Assembly (NCBI RefSeq): GCF_023100805.1
Contig: NZ_CP095855.1
Location: forward strand, 1,488,001 to 1,552,000
Origin: Chitinophaga filiformis
GTDB taxonomy: Bacteria > Bacteroidota > Bacteroidia > Chitinophagales > Chitinophagaceae
Length of the DNA: 64,000 nt
Reading direction: 5' to 3'
A model generated the notes under the pieces. The model searched no databases and was not told where the DNA came from. It worked only from the letters and a program-made list of their open reading frames with translations. Every line of letters begins with the position of its first letter. The stretch's first letter is position 1. Positions 8,497 through 16,774 of the stretch are shown in pieces. Position numbers and translations under genes: made by a program.

Positions 8497-9057
8497 TTAT
8501 TCTGCTATTCTTTCGGGGTTCTGTTTGAGGAACTGTTCCCAGCCCTTGGCTTTGCGTGTATCCGGTAAAACACTTGACTCCTGGAAGAAATGGCACACCG
8601 CAACGGCGAGAGCATCAGACGCATCCAGGAATTCAGGTCGCTCCTTGAAATGTAGTATTCTTTGTAACATCTGCCAAATCTGCTCTTTATCTGCATTACC
8701 ATTACCCGTAATGGATTGTTTAACTTTTTTGGGAGAGTACTCGGTCACAGGCACTCCTGCCTGCATTGCAGTGGCAATAGCTACGCCTTGAGCACGGCCC
8801 AGCTTTAACATACTTTGCACATTCTTACCAAAGAAGGGAGCTTCAATTGCACAGGAAACCGGTTTGTGCACACGTATCAGTTCATTTACACGGGCGTGTA
8901 TCAGTTGTAGCCTTTCGTAGTGGTCTTTATGACGGGACAGCTTCAGCACATCCATTTCCAGCAGGCTGGCCTTAGATCCTTCCACCAGTATCAGTCCGTA
9001 ACCCATCACAAGCGTACCGGGGTCGATGCCCAGAATTATTTTTGACTTGTTTGCCAA
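8497..9057 (-). CDS. ruvC: Crossover junction endodeoxyribonuclease RuvC
   Basis: RuvC resolves Holliday junctions with RuvAB. The RNase H-like fold shows IILGIDPGTLVMGYG (catalytic Asp), the second acidic residue in AIEAPFFGKNVQS, and the C-terminal DASDALAVAVCH motif. The open frame reaches an ATG at 9117, but a TATTTTTG promoter element sits between that ATG and the conserved part. A TTG at 9057 gives the family-like N-terminus ANKSKIILGIDPG, so I choose TTG, giving 186 residues. ruvB lies separately at 15.6 kb. Confidence 0.93.
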   Translation of the reverse strand: MANKSKIILGIDPGTLVMGYGLILVEGSKASLLEMDVLKLSRHKDHYERLQLIHARVNELIRVHKPVSCAIEAPFFGKNVQSMLKLGRAQGVAIATAMQAGVPVTEYSPKKVKQSITGNGNADKEQIWQMLQRILHFKERPEFLDASDALAVAVCHFFQESSVLPDTRKAKGWEQFLKQNPERIAE

Positions 9058-9093
9058 CCACAGTTTATTTTTGCCAAAATCTTGATGTCTGAA

Positions 9094-9101
9094 CAAAAAT
9101 A
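9094..9101 (-). promoter_or_regulatory. ruvC promoter, -7 element
   Basis: TATTTTTG on the minus strand matches TAnnTTTG, 36 nt before the TTG start. It lies inside the longer open frame and supports the shorter RuvC. Confidence 0.5.
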
Positions 9102-9133
9102 CCAAAATAATTCTCAATTATCTGCTGGGAGCA

Positions 9134-10081
9134 GTGCTTTTTACCTGGTTAGCCTATTCCATCTATACACAATTGCTGCATCACCCCAACCTGAAGGCAT
9201 CTTTGTGGCAAATGATGACCACCCTGGAAACCAGGGGGGCTATGGGTTTGCTGGCAGTGGTGGCGGGGATGTTCCTCAATTGGGGCCTGGAAGCCCGCAA
9301 GTGGCAGTTGCTGGTCAAGCCGTTACAACATATATCTTTCCTCCGGGCGTTCAGTGCGGTGCTCTCAGGCGTGTCCTTTTCCATTAATACCCCTAACCGT
9401 ATCGGTGAGTACGGAGGAAGAGTGTTATACCTCAGGAATAACAGGAGTAAGCTTAAAGCCATTGCTGCCACCATGGTGGGCAGTTTCAGCCAGCTTATCG
9501 TCACTATTATCTTTGGGTTAACTGGCCTGTGCTATTATATCAACAAATTCCCGCTGGTAAAGGGAAATGGCTATTTCGCTCCCCATTTCTGGGAGAAAAT
9601 ACTGTTAGGATTGTTAATAGTTATTTGTGCCTTGGTCATATTGTTATATTTTCGGTTACAGATCATCCTGGCGATATTTGAAAAGATCCCATTGTTGAGA
9701 AAAGCCCGGATATTTGTCCAGATCATTGTTCGTTACTCAGCCGGCGACCTTGAGCATCTACTGCTGCTTTCCGCCATCAGATACATTGTCTTCTCGGCAC
9801 AGTATTTGATTTTGCTTGACACATTGGGCGTGGAGATGCTTTGGTGGCAAGGTTTTTTGATGAATGCTGTTGTTTATCTTGTAATGGCCCTGGTACCTAC
9901 TATCGCTATTGCGGAACTTGGACTCAGAGGAAAGGTCAGCCTGTACTTTATGGGATTACTGAGTACCAATAGTCCCGGAATTATCGCAGCCACTGTATGC
10001 ATCTGGTTTATCAACCTGGTTCTGCCAGCTATCCTGGGAAGTGTGTTGTTGCTGGGAATAAAGATTTTTAAGGAAAAATAG
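9134..10081 (+). CDS. Flippase-like integral membrane protein (AglD/LPG synthase transmembrane family)
   Basis: The protein has about seven to eight hydrophobic segments and family blocks such as LNWGLEARKWQLLV, SFSINTPNRIGEYGGR (about residues 81-96) and the late VPTIAIAELGLRGKVSL. These match the lysylphosphatidylglycerol-synthase membrane domain family, often called flippase-like, of unclear substrate. The first usable start is GTG at 9134, but the frame is open back to 9086 and encodes a typical basic N-terminus (NKNTKIILNYLLG) that would complete the first helix. A CTG at 9089 is therefore a possible real start. The next gene follows after 9 bp. Confidence 0.85.
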   Translation: MLFTWLAYSIYTQLLHHPNLKASLWQMMTTLETRGAMGLLAVVAGMFLNWGLEARKWQLLVKPLQHISFLRAFSAVLSGVSFSINTPNRIGEYGGRVLYLRNNRSKLKAIAATMVGSFSQLIVTIIFGLTGLCYYINKFPLVKGNGYFAPHFWEKILLGLLIVICALVILLYFRLQIILAIFEKIPLLRKARIFVQIIVRYSAGDLEHLLLLSAIRYIVFSAQYLILLDTLGVEMLWWQGFLMNAVVYLVMALVPTIAIAELGLRGKVSLYFMGLLSTNSPGIIAATVCIWFINLVLPAILGSVLLLGIKIFKEK

Positions 10082-10090
10082 CTTTCATCA

Positions 10091-10879
10091 ATGAGGTGTC
10101 TTCTACTGATTATCATTAGTCTGGCCGCTATCCGTCCCGCAATTGCACAGAACGAATTCTGCGGAATTACCAATACCAGTTTTAAAGCCGGGGAAAGCAT
10201 AACGCTCAAAGTTTATTATAACCTCGGCAAACTCTTTATAGGCGCCGGCGAAGCCGTATTTAACTGCCAGCTGGAAAAACTCAACGGGAGAGACGTCTAC
10301 CATGTAACAGGGGAAGGTAAAACATTCCGTACCTATGACTGGTTCTTTAAAGTAAGGGACAAGTACGAAAGTTATATAGACACCGCCACGCTGCTGCCCC
10401 AACACTTCGTCAGGAACGTAGATGAAGGCGGTTATAAGATATACAACAACGTTACCTTCGACCACGTGCATAATACCGCTGTCAGCGAGAAAACTACCAT
10501 TAAAACCCCCGCCTGCGTGCAGGATGTCATCAGCGCTATCTATTATGCAAGGAACATCAATTTCGATAAATACAAACCCGGCGACAAAATTCCCTTTGAC
10601 ATGTACCTGGATGATAAGATCTACAATATCTATATCCGTTATATAGGCAAAGAGACCATTGAAACCAAGTTTGGCAAGTTCCGCGCTATCAGGTTCGCAC
10701 CACTGCTCATCCAGGGAACGATGTTCGAAGGAGGTGAAAAAATGACCGTATGGGTAAGTGACGACGCCAACAAAGTGCCCCTGCGTATCGATAGCCCTAT
10801 CTCCGTAGGCAGCGTAAAGGTGGATATGGTGGCCTATAAGAACCTGCGTTATAACTTTACATCCCTGATCAGTAAATAG
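10091..10879 (+). CDS. DUF3108 domain-containing secreted protein
   Basis: The 262-residue protein begins with a signal peptide (MRCLLLIIISLAAIRPAIAQ). The mature part matches DUF3108: FKAGESITLKVYYNLGKLFIGAGEA near the N-terminus, then YDWFFKVRDKYESYID, and a C-terminal VPLRIDSPISVGSVKVDM block. It is probably a periplasmic beta-rich protein; function unknown. It starts 9 bp after the flippase-like gene and is almost certainly cotranscribed with it, which hints at a shared envelope role. Confidence 0.88.
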   Translation: MRCLLLIIISLAAIRPAIAQNEFCGITNTSFKAGESITLKVYYNLGKLFIGAGEAVFNCQLEKLNGRDVYHVTGEGKTFRTYDWFFKVRDKYESYIDTATLLPQHFVRNVDEGGYKIYNNVTFDHVHNTAVSEKTTIKTPACVQDVISAIYYARNINFDKYKPGDKIPFDMYLDDKIYNIYIRYIGKETIETKFGKFRAIRFAPLLIQGTMFEGGEKMTVWVSDDANKVPLRIDSPISVGSVKVDMVAYKNLRYNFTSLISK

Positions 10880-10905
10880 CCCCGGAAGGGACGCCCCTTA
10901 TACCC

Positions 10906-10923
10906 TTTTTACCTAATTTTAAC
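10906..10923 (+). promoter_or_regulatory. Pair of heptads in 11-bp phase upstream of a response regulator promoter
   Basis: TTTTTAC (10906-10912) and TTTTAAC (10917-10923) are exactly 11 bp apart and lie 24 bp upstream of the -33 element of the next gene. They resemble the larger heptad array at 13889-13958. The sequence is T-rich, so this pair alone is weak evidence. Confidence 0.3.
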
Positions 10924-10946
10924 TTTCTGTATGCAAGGGCCTGGCA

Positions 10947-10975
10947 TTGGCGCACTGTAATAATACCTATATTTG
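10947..10975 (+). promoter_or_regulatory. Promoter of the response regulator at 11001
   Basis: TTG at 10947-10949 and TATATTTG at 10968-10975 with an 18-nt spacer match the Bacteroidota TTTG/TAnnTTTG promoter. The predicted transcription start is about 20 nt before the ATG at 11001, which rules out the longer open frame starting at 10947. Confidence 0.7.
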
Positions 10976-11000
10976 TTTGCACATTAATACTTTATTGAAT

Positions 11001-11702
11001 ATGGAAGAACGTAAACCAAAAATATTGCTGGCGGAAGATGATACCAACCTGGGAATGGTGTTGAAGAATTATCTTGAACTGAATGACTATGACGTAGAGT
11101 TGTGCCGCGATGGTATACTTGCGCTGGCAGCCTTCAGACGCGAGAAATTTGATATCTGCCTGCTGGACATCATGATGCCCAATATGGATGGTTTTAAGCT
11201 GGCAGAGGAGATCCGTGACGTGGATCCCGACATTCCGCTGTTCTTCCTCTCTGCCAAAACAATGAAGGAAGATGTGATCCATGGTTATAAACTGGGCGCT
11301 GACGACTATATAGCAAAACCTTTCGACAGCGAACTGCTGCTGCTGAAAATAAAGGCTATCCTGAAGCGTAACCAGGAGCTCAACAGTAAAGAAGAAGAGC
11401 AGCATGAATTCAGGATCGGGCGTTATGCATTCAATGCCCGCCTGCGTACCCTGACAAGAGACGGTGACTCCCATACATTGTCTCCTAAAGAAAACGAACT
11501 GCTGCGCATGCTGTGCGAGCACAAGAATGACCTGCTGCCGAGAGAACTGGCCCTGAAAAAGATCTGGGGTAGTGATACCTATTTCAATGGACGTAGTATG
11601 GATGTATACATCGCCAAACTCCGCAAATACCTGAAGGAAGATCCGGATATCGAGATTGTCAATATTCACGGCAACGGCTTCCGCCTGGTGGTAAAGGACT
11701 GA
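11001..11702 (+). CDS. OmpR-family DNA-binding response regulator (RprY-like, orphan)
   Basis: The 233-residue protein has a receiver domain (AEDD at 11-14, phosphoacceptor Asp56 in CLLDIMMPNMDG, LSAKT and YIAKPF) and a winged-helix domain with LSPKENELLRMLCEH and SMDVYIAKLRKYL. It closely resembles the regulator at 7635-8339 in layout. The start is set by the promoter at 10947-10975. No kinase gene is adjacent; the following pair at 11804 has its own kinase and a hairpin lies between. Confidence 0.92.
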   Translation: MEERKPKILLAEDDTNLGMVLKNYLELNDYDVELCRDGILALAAFRREKFDICLLDIMMPNMDGFKLAEEIRDVDPDIPLFFLSAKTMKEDVIHGYKLGADDYIAKPFDSELLLLKIKAILKRNQELNSKEEEQHEFRIGRYAFNARLRTLTRDGDSHTLSPKENELLRMLCEHKNDLLPRELALKKIWGSDTYFNGRSMDVYIAKLRKYLKEDPDIEIVNIHGNGFRLVVKD

Positions 11703-11726
11703 TTATATTAAGACAGTTATTGGGAT

Positions 11727-11772
11727 AGCTCCCGGCGAAGAAACCTGAGCGTTTCAGCTTCCGCCTGGAGCT
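11727..11772 (+). terminator. Terminator-like long hairpin after the RprY-like gene
   Basis: An imperfect stem (AGCTCCCGGCGAAG against CTTCCGCCTGGAGCT) encloses a second small stem GAAAC/GTTTC. It is followed by TTCTGTTTG rather than a clean T-run, so termination is plausible but not certain. Confidence 0.4.
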
Positions 11773-11803
11773 TTCTGTTTGTAGGAAATCATATCAGAGA
11801 TGT

Positions 11804-12508
11804 ATGAAACTTTTACTTATTGAAGATGAACCATCAGTGGTGTCGTTCATACGCCGTTATCTTTCAGAAGCGGGGTACGATGTAAGCGTAGCACTGGATG
11901 GCCAGTCTGGGCTGCAAATGGCCACGGAGCATAGTTTTCAGCTGATCATCCTGGATGTGATGCTGCCCGGTATGAATGGAATGGCGGTTTGCAAGGCATT
12001 GCGCAAACAGAACGATACAACACCCATTCTCATGCTCACTGCCCTTGGCTCAACGGAGAATGTGGTGGCCGGCCTGGACAGCGGTGCAGACGACTATCTT
12101 GTCAAACCTTTCAAACAGGCCGAATTACTGGCGCGCATACGCTCACTGCTGCGCCGTAATCCTGATAACGCCGCCAATACAACAACCAATAATCATCATA
12201 ATGCCAATGTGCTGAAGGTTGCCGATCTTGAACTGGACCTGAATACCAAAAGCGCCAGCCGTTATGGCGAAAACATTGTGCTTACAGCTACTGAATACAG
12301 GCTGCTGGAATATATGATGAGAAACCCCCGCCGCGTGCTCTCCAGGATGGAAATACTGGAAAACGTATGGGGTATTGATTTTAATATGAACACCAAAGTA
12401 GTGGACGTTTATGTCAACTATCTGCGGAAGAAGGTAAACCGTAAAGAACAACCTGCCCTGATCCAGACTGTAGTAGGAATGGGTTATATGCTGAAAGAAG
12501 AAGAATGA
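11804..12508 (+). CDS. OmpR-family response regulator of a two-component pair
   Basis: The 234-residue protein carries a receiver (EDE at 7-9, phosphoacceptor Asp51 in LDVMLPGMNG, LTALGS, YLVKPF) and a winged-helix output domain with LTATEYRLLEYMMRNPRRVLSRMEIL and VDVYVNYLRKKV. The class resembles CzcR/ArlR-type regulators. Its stop overlaps the kinase start by 4 nt (ATGA), so the two are translated together. The heptad array directly after the kinase gene is a candidate target. Confidence 0.94.
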   Translation: MKLLLIEDEPSVVSFIRRYLSEAGYDVSVALDGQSGLQMATEHSFQLIILDVMLPGMNGMAVCKALRKQNDTTPILMLTALGSTENVVAGLDSGADDYLVKPFKQAELLARIRSLLRRNPDNAANTTTNNHHNANVLKVADLELDLNTKSASRYGENIVLTATEYRLLEYMMRNPRRVLSRMEILENVWGIDFNMNTKVVDVYVNYLRKKVNRKEQPALIQTVVGMGYMLKEEE

Positions 12509-13878
12509 CCATACGTAACAAAATATTAGGTTTATTCATCGCCCTCACCATCTCCATTATCCTGATGATGGCGGCTTTCGCCTATTTCCTTGTTAGTCGT
12601 CAGTCTTTCGACGACTTCTATAAACGGCTGGAGATCCGCGCATATATTGCCGCCAGGGCCAGGTTTACACAAGACAAAGACAATAGCGCTGCTTATGCCG
12701 AGATCCGGAACGAGCACCTGGAGCGCCTGCCTCACGAAAAAGAATATTTCCTGAGAATAGATACAACCGGTAGCCCTGCTCCTGATCCGGGCCTTAAGCC
12801 CCTGCGCCAGAGCTTCTATGAAAAGGTAAAGGCCCAGGGAAAGGCTACTTACCGCCACAGGGATATTTTTTACCAGGGAGTATTGTTTGAGAACGAAGCG
12901 GGGAAATATGTTGTAATAGTTTCTGCCAATAATGAATACGGTCAGCACTTTATGACCGAACTGAGAAGAACCCTCATTATCTGCATGGCCATTGCTGCAG
13001 TAGTGATCGTTACTGCCGGGCTTTTCTTTTCCCGCTATATCCTGCAGCCCGTCCGCCAGATCACTTCCCGGGTAAAAGATATCCGGGCACATAACCTGCA
13101 CCTGCGGCTGGATACACCAACCAGTAAAGATGAAATGACAGAACTGGCTCAGACCTTCAACAATATGCTGGACCGCCTGGAGACAGCCTTCGAAACACAG
13201 AACAACTTCGTAAGTAATGCCTCCCACGAGCTGGGCACTCCGCTCACGGCTATTATCGGGGAGGCAGAACTGGCGCTGAACAGGCAACGCAATGAAGAGC
13301 ATTACCGGCAATCACTATCAGTGATACTGAAAGAGGCCGAAAGACTTGAACATATCACCAAAAGTTTGTTGAGCCTTGCCCAGACAGGCTTTGACGGAAA
13401 ACGGCAACAGCTGGAGAAAATACGTACAGATGAACTGATCTTTACAGTAAAAGAAACAATAGATCGTATCAACCCCGACAACAAGGTGGCCATTGACTAT
13501 ACCATGCTGCCTGAAGAGGAAGATAAGCTCGTCATATTAGGGAATGCGCAACTATTGCAACTGGCGTTAAGTAATATTGTACAGAATGCCTGTAAATACT
13601 CAGACAACCGCCCGGCATCTGTGGCCCTGGCTGCTACAGACAAGAACATTATCATTATTATCAAAGACAATGGTATAGGTATCCCTGCCCAGGATATGCC
13701 TTTTATTTACGATCCTTTTTACCGTGCTTCCAACACCGGCGGATATAAAGGCTATGGTATAGGCCTGCCGCTGGCACGCAATATTATACGCCTGCATGGA
13801 GGAAATATCATCGTCAATAGTAAAGAGAACCAGGGAACGGAGATCAGGATTGTATTGCCGACATATATTCGTTCATAA
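12505..13878 (+). CDS. Sensor histidine kinase, partner of the upstream regulator
   Basis: The 457-residue protein has two membrane segments (about 8-30 and 156-176) around a periplasmic sensor of about 125 residues. These are followed by a HAMP linker, a HisKA domain with phospho-acceptor His241 in NASHELGTPLTAI, and a HATPase domain with the N box (NIVQNACKY), G1 (IKDNGIGI) and G2 (YGIGLPLARNI). The F-box-like PFIYDPFYRA is present. The periplasmic part has no recognised sensory fold; the signal is unknown. It overlaps the regulator gene by 4 nt. Confidence 0.94.
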   Translation: MTIRNKILGLFIALTISIILMMAAFAYFLVSRQSFDDFYKRLEIRAYIAARARFTQDKDNSAAYAEIRNEHLERLPHEKEYFLRIDTTGSPAPDPGLKPLRQSFYEKVKAQGKATYRHRDIFYQGVLFENEAGKYVVIVSANNEYGQHFMTELRRTLIICMAIAAVVIVTAGLFFSRYILQPVRQITSRVKDIRAHNLHLRLDTPTSKDEMTELAQTFNNMLDRLETAFETQNNFVSNASHELGTPLTAIIGEAELALNRQRNEEHYRQSLSVILKEAERLEHITKSLLSLAQTGFDGKRQQLEKIRTDELIFTVKETIDRINPDNKVAIDYTMLPEEEDKLVILGNAQLLQLALSNIVQNACKYSDNRPASVALAATDKNIIIIIKDNGIGIPAQDMPFIYDPFYRASNTGGYKGYGIGLPLARNIIRLHGGNIIVNSKENQGTEIRIVLPTYIRS

Positions 13879-13888
13879 TAATGTTTCA

Positions 13889-13958
13889 TTCTTACCGTTT
13901 TCTTACCTGTTTTTGACCTCATTCTTACACCAACGGTGTTTTCTTACTGCATTTTTAC
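13889..13958 (+). promoter_or_regulatory. Array of TTCTTAC heptads in 11-bp phase, candidate response regulator site
   Basis: TTCTTAC occurs at 13889, 13900 and 13922, with the near-copy TTTTGAC at 13911, so four heptads start exactly 11 bp apart. A second block has TTCTTAC at 13941 and TTTTTAC at 13952, again 11 bp apart. OmpR/PhoB-type regulators bind such head-to-tail repeats with a period of about 11 bp. The array starts 11 bp after the kinase stop and lies 55-124 bp upstream of the -7 element of the Usp-like gene. Regulation by the adjacent pair is inferred. Confidence 0.6.
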
Positions 13959-14012
13959 CCTTTTTTTAAGTTGCTTTTATGCGGAGCTTACCTGTTCCTA
14001 ACCCCGGGCTGG

Positions 14013-14020
14013 TAGTTTTG
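14013..14020 (+). promoter_or_regulatory. Promoter of the Usp-like gene, -7 element
   Basis: TAGTTTTG matches TAnnTTTG and ends 17 nt before the ATG at 14038. There is no good -33 element, which fits a promoter that needs an activator bound upstream. Confidence 0.55.
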
Positions 14021-14037
14021 TGTTAAAAGAATTACCC

Positions 14038-14517
14038 ATGAAGCATGTATTGATTCCTACAGATTTTTCTATCCGGTCTCTTCGCGTAGTGCACGGTGTG
14101 GTTGAGCGCTTTGGTGGTGAACCACTTAATATTGTCCTGATGCACGCAGTAGAAATGCCAGGTTCTATCATGGATCTGATGATGCTGTCAAGAAGGTCAT
14201 CACACTATGATCTCATTACTGCCGACTATAAAGATGCCTGCGAGATCATAAAAAATAAATACGCCTCCGTTATTCAATCGTTGAAAACTGAATTTCTGGT
14301 AGGTAATGGTAAAGGTCTGTTCAGAAACTTCCTCTTATATCATAACATAGACGTGATAGCCTGTGCCGCAAAGGATGAATTCCGCAAAGCAGGCCCTCAC
14401 AGCTACAATCCGGCAGAATTGATCAGGAAGTGCAAATACCCGGTACATCATATAGCGCTGACGCCAAGGAAGGAGAAATACCTGGTGTCTGCCATGTCTG
14501 AATTGTTTGAAGTATAG
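14038..14517 (+). CDS. Universal stress protein-like protein
   Basis: The 159-residue protein begins MKHVLIPTDFSIRSLRVVHGVVER, as in Usp/UspA-fold proteins, and has the middle strand LNIVLMHAVEMP. The C-terminal half (DVIACAAKDEFRKAG and the final VHHIALTP strand) fits the fold, but the ATP-binding G-2x-G-9x-G motif is not evident. The open frame starts at a TTG at 14020 that overlaps the promoter, so the ATG at 14038 is used. It is followed after 20 bp by the bestrophin gene, probably as one operon. Confidence 0.75.
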   Translation: MKHVLIPTDFSIRSLRVVHGVVERFGGEPLNIVLMHAVEMPGSIMDLMMLSRRSSHYDLITADYKDACEIIKNKYASVIQSLKTEFLVGNGKGLFRNFLLYHNIDVIACAAKDEFRKAGPHSYNPAELIRKCKYPVHHIALTPRKEKYLVSAMSELFEV

Positions 14518-14537
14518 AACCATTAAACCGTTACAAG

Positions 14538-15449
14538 ATGTTATTGAAGAAGAATATCCCGTTCAAATATGTTTTCGGGAAAATAAAGTATGAGGTTTTG
14601 CTCGTAGCGGTATATACGCTGGTGGTGGTATTACTGCACGACAGGTTTAATCTGAAGCACATGGCTATTCCATTGTCTGTGCCGATGATCATGGGGACTG
14701 TTATTTCGCTGTTGCTGGCATTCCGTTCCAATCAGGCGTATGACCGCTGGTGGGAGGCAAGAACAGTGTGGGGCGCTATTGTAAATGATTCGCGTACGTT
14801 TTCAAGGCAGGTGCTTTCATTCATAGATCATGCTTACGATGGAGAAGAGGTAGGGCATTTCAGGGAACGTATGGTACGCAGGCAGATCGCCTGGTGTTAT
14901 GCGCTCGGCCAGTCCCTGCGTGGACTGGATGGCAGGGAAGGGCTTGACAGGCACATCCCCAAGCGGGAGATATCGCATGTATGCAGGTATACCAATATAC
15001 CCATGGCGTTGCTGGAATTGCATGCCCGCGATCTTAATTATGCATTGAAACAGGGATGGATCAATGAATACCAGCAGGTACAGCTGGACCAGACCCTTAG
15101 CCGTTTGTGCGATGCAATGGGTAAGTGCGAGCGTATCAAGAATACCGTCTTCCCCGCTACTTATAGTCTTTACATCCATTTCGCCCTGAACTTTTTCATC
15201 CTGCTGTTGCCATTTGCCCTGATAGAATATTTCGGGTTTGTGGAAGTGCCTATGGTAGTAGCGATTGCCGCTTCTTTCCTGCTGATAGAAAAAATGGCGA
15301 TCCACCTGCAGGATCCGTTCGACAATAAGCCTACTGATACGCCGATGACGGCAATATCGAGGAATATTGAGCGTGACCTGAAACAGATGCTGAACGATCA
15401 TCACTTACCTGAAACTGTTAACGCAGAATACAAATTCTATGTGATGTAA
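14538..15449 (+). CDS. Bestrophin family (YneE/UPF0187) ion channel protein
   Basis: The 303-residue membrane protein has the bacterial bestrophin pattern: early helices (VLLVAVYTLVVVLLHD and the PLSVPMIMGTVISLLLAFR block), the signature SNQAYDRWWEARTVWGAIVNDSR (about residues 64-86), a central helical region, two more helices near residues 215-250, and the conserved tail IHLQDPFDNKPTDTPM. Bacterial homologues form pentameric cation channels in the inner membrane. It shares an operon with the Usp-like gene, downstream of the heptad array. Confidence 0.92.
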   Translation: MLLKKNIPFKYVFGKIKYEVLLVAVYTLVVVLLHDRFNLKHMAIPLSVPMIMGTVISLLLAFRSNQAYDRWWEARTVWGAIVNDSRTFSRQVLSFIDHAYDGEEVGHFRERMVRRQIAWCYALGQSLRGLDGREGLDRHIPKREISHVCRYTNIPMALLELHARDLNYALKQGWINEYQQVQLDQTLSRLCDAMGKCERIKNTVFPATYSLYIHFALNFFILLLPFALIEYFGFVEVPMVVAIAASFLLIEKMAIHLQDPFDNKPTDTPMTAISRNIERDLKQMLNDHHLPETVNAEYKFYVM

Positions 15450-15607
15450 TAACTGTTTTAAAACCTACACTTACTTTACTCTGTTGGAGAAGGGATAACG
15501 TTCCGGTGCATACGAACAATAGCACGATCAGGGATTAACGGAAGGATTACTACAGCGCCGGACGTCATTCCAACATGGATATAGAGTGTTATATGGAGGA
15601 AACAAGT

Positions 15608-15634
15608 AAGGGAGCTTTCGCTCCCTTTTATTTT
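15608..15634. terminator. Terminator between bestrophin and ruvB
   Basis: AAGGGAGC (15608-15615) and GCTCCCTT (15620-15627) form a stem around a TTTC loop, followed by TTATTTTTTAT. It lies about 160 nt after the bestrophin stop and 14 nt beyond the convergent ruvB stop. Confidence 0.8.
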
Positions 15635-15647
15635 TTATAGCATACTA

Positions 15648-16673
15648 TCAGAATAACAAGCCGCTGCCGCCTCCTCTGGGCGCTTTGCCCAGGTGTATGT
15701 AAGCTTTCTCTGTCACTTCCCTGCCACGTGGCGTACGTTTGATAAAACCTTCCTGTATCAGGAACGGCTCATAGACCTCTTCCAGTGTGCCGGCTTCTTC
15801 CCCTACAGCGGTAGCAATGGTAGTTATACCTACGGGGCCGCCTTTGAAATTTTCAATGATCACCTGGAGAATGCGGTTGTCCATTTCATCCAGGCCGTAT
15901 TCATCCACATTCAAGGCTTTCAGGCTGAACTGTGCTATCTCCAGGTCAATAACGCCATTGCCTATCACCTGTGCAAAATCGCGTACACGCCTGAGCAGGC
16001 CATTGGCAATACGCGGTGTGCCCCTGGAGCGCCGGGCTATTTCCATTGCAGCATCTGAAGTGATCTTCGATTGTAACAGGCCCGCTGCCCGCCAGATGAT
16101 CTTTTGCAGGGTGGCGGCACTATAATATTCCAGTCTTGACTTGATACCGAAACGGGAGAGCAGTGGCGCCGTCAGTAATCCTGAGCGGGTGGTAGCGCCT
16201 ATCAGCGTGAAAGGATGCAGTGTGATCTGTATGGAGCGTGCACTGGGACCGGTATCGATCATGATATCAATACGGTAATCTTCCATGGCTGAATACAAGT
16301 ACTCTTCCACTACCGTGCTAAGGCGGTGGATCTCGTCGATGAAGAGCACATCCTTATCTTCCAGGTTGGTGAGCAGGCCTGCCAGGTCGCCGGGTTTTTC
16401 TATTACCGGTCCGGAAGTTTCCTTGATATTTACGCCCATTTCATTGGCCACAATGCGGGAAAGGGTGGTTTTACCCAGGCCCGGAGGGCCATGGAACAGG
16501 ATATGATCCAGGGCTTCTCCCCGTAATTTGGCTGCCTTGATAAATATTTTCAGGTTATCAATGATCTGGTCCTGCCCGGAGAAATCCACGATCTCCCGGG
16601 GCCGGATGCTATTCTCAAACTCCTTTTCTGCCGCGCTCTGGCGATTTTCTTCTGGTCTTAGCGGATTAGACAT
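15648..16673 (-). CDS. ruvB: Holliday junction branch migration helicase RuvB
   Basis: RuvB is the hexameric AAA+ motor that drives branch migration with RuvA. The protein shows Walker [16 protein letters not shown], Walker [11 protein letters not shown], sensor 1 [19 protein letters not shown] and the C-terminal winged helix [20 protein letters not shown]. The frame extends to 16754, but [10 protein letters not shown] at 16673 is the usual N-terminus and a TATTTTTG element precedes it closely, giving 341 residues. Confidence 0.97.
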   Translation of the reverse strand: MSNPLRPEENRQSAAEKEFENSIRPREIVDFSGQDQIIDNLKIFIKAAKLRGEALDHILFHGPPGLGKTTLSRIVANEMGVNIKETSGPVIEKPGDLAGLLTNLEDKDVLFIDEIHRLSTVVEEYLYSAMEDYRIDIMIDTGPSARSIQITLHPFTLIGATTRSGLLTAPLLSRFGIKSRLEYYSAATLQKIIWRAAGLLQSKITSDAAMEIARRSRGTPRIANGLLRRVRDFAQVIGNGVIDLEIAQFSLKALNVDEYGLDEMDNRILQVIIENFKGGPVGITTIATAVGEEAGTLEEVYEPFLIQEGFIKRTPRGREVTEKAYIHLGKAPRGGGSGLLF

Positions 16674-16690
16674 ATCGGGGCGAAAGTTAC

Positions 16691-16698
16691 CAAAAATA
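16691..16698 (-). promoter_or_regulatory. ruvB promoter, -7 element
   Basis: TATTTTTG on the minus strand, 17 nt before the ruvB ATG. No clear -33 element. Confidence 0.5.
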
Positions 16699-16774
16699 TG
16701 GCGCTTGCAAGACGCCGGTAATACATTGTGTGGTATATTTATGCAGCGCCACAAAATTTAACCCGCTTAACACT

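Noticed and set aside
9082-9387. Plus-strand frame of 101 codons starting at an ATG before the flippase-like gene
   Set aside because: It is out of frame with the membrane protein and covers its conserved first helices; its product is Gly/Ala-rich without pattern.
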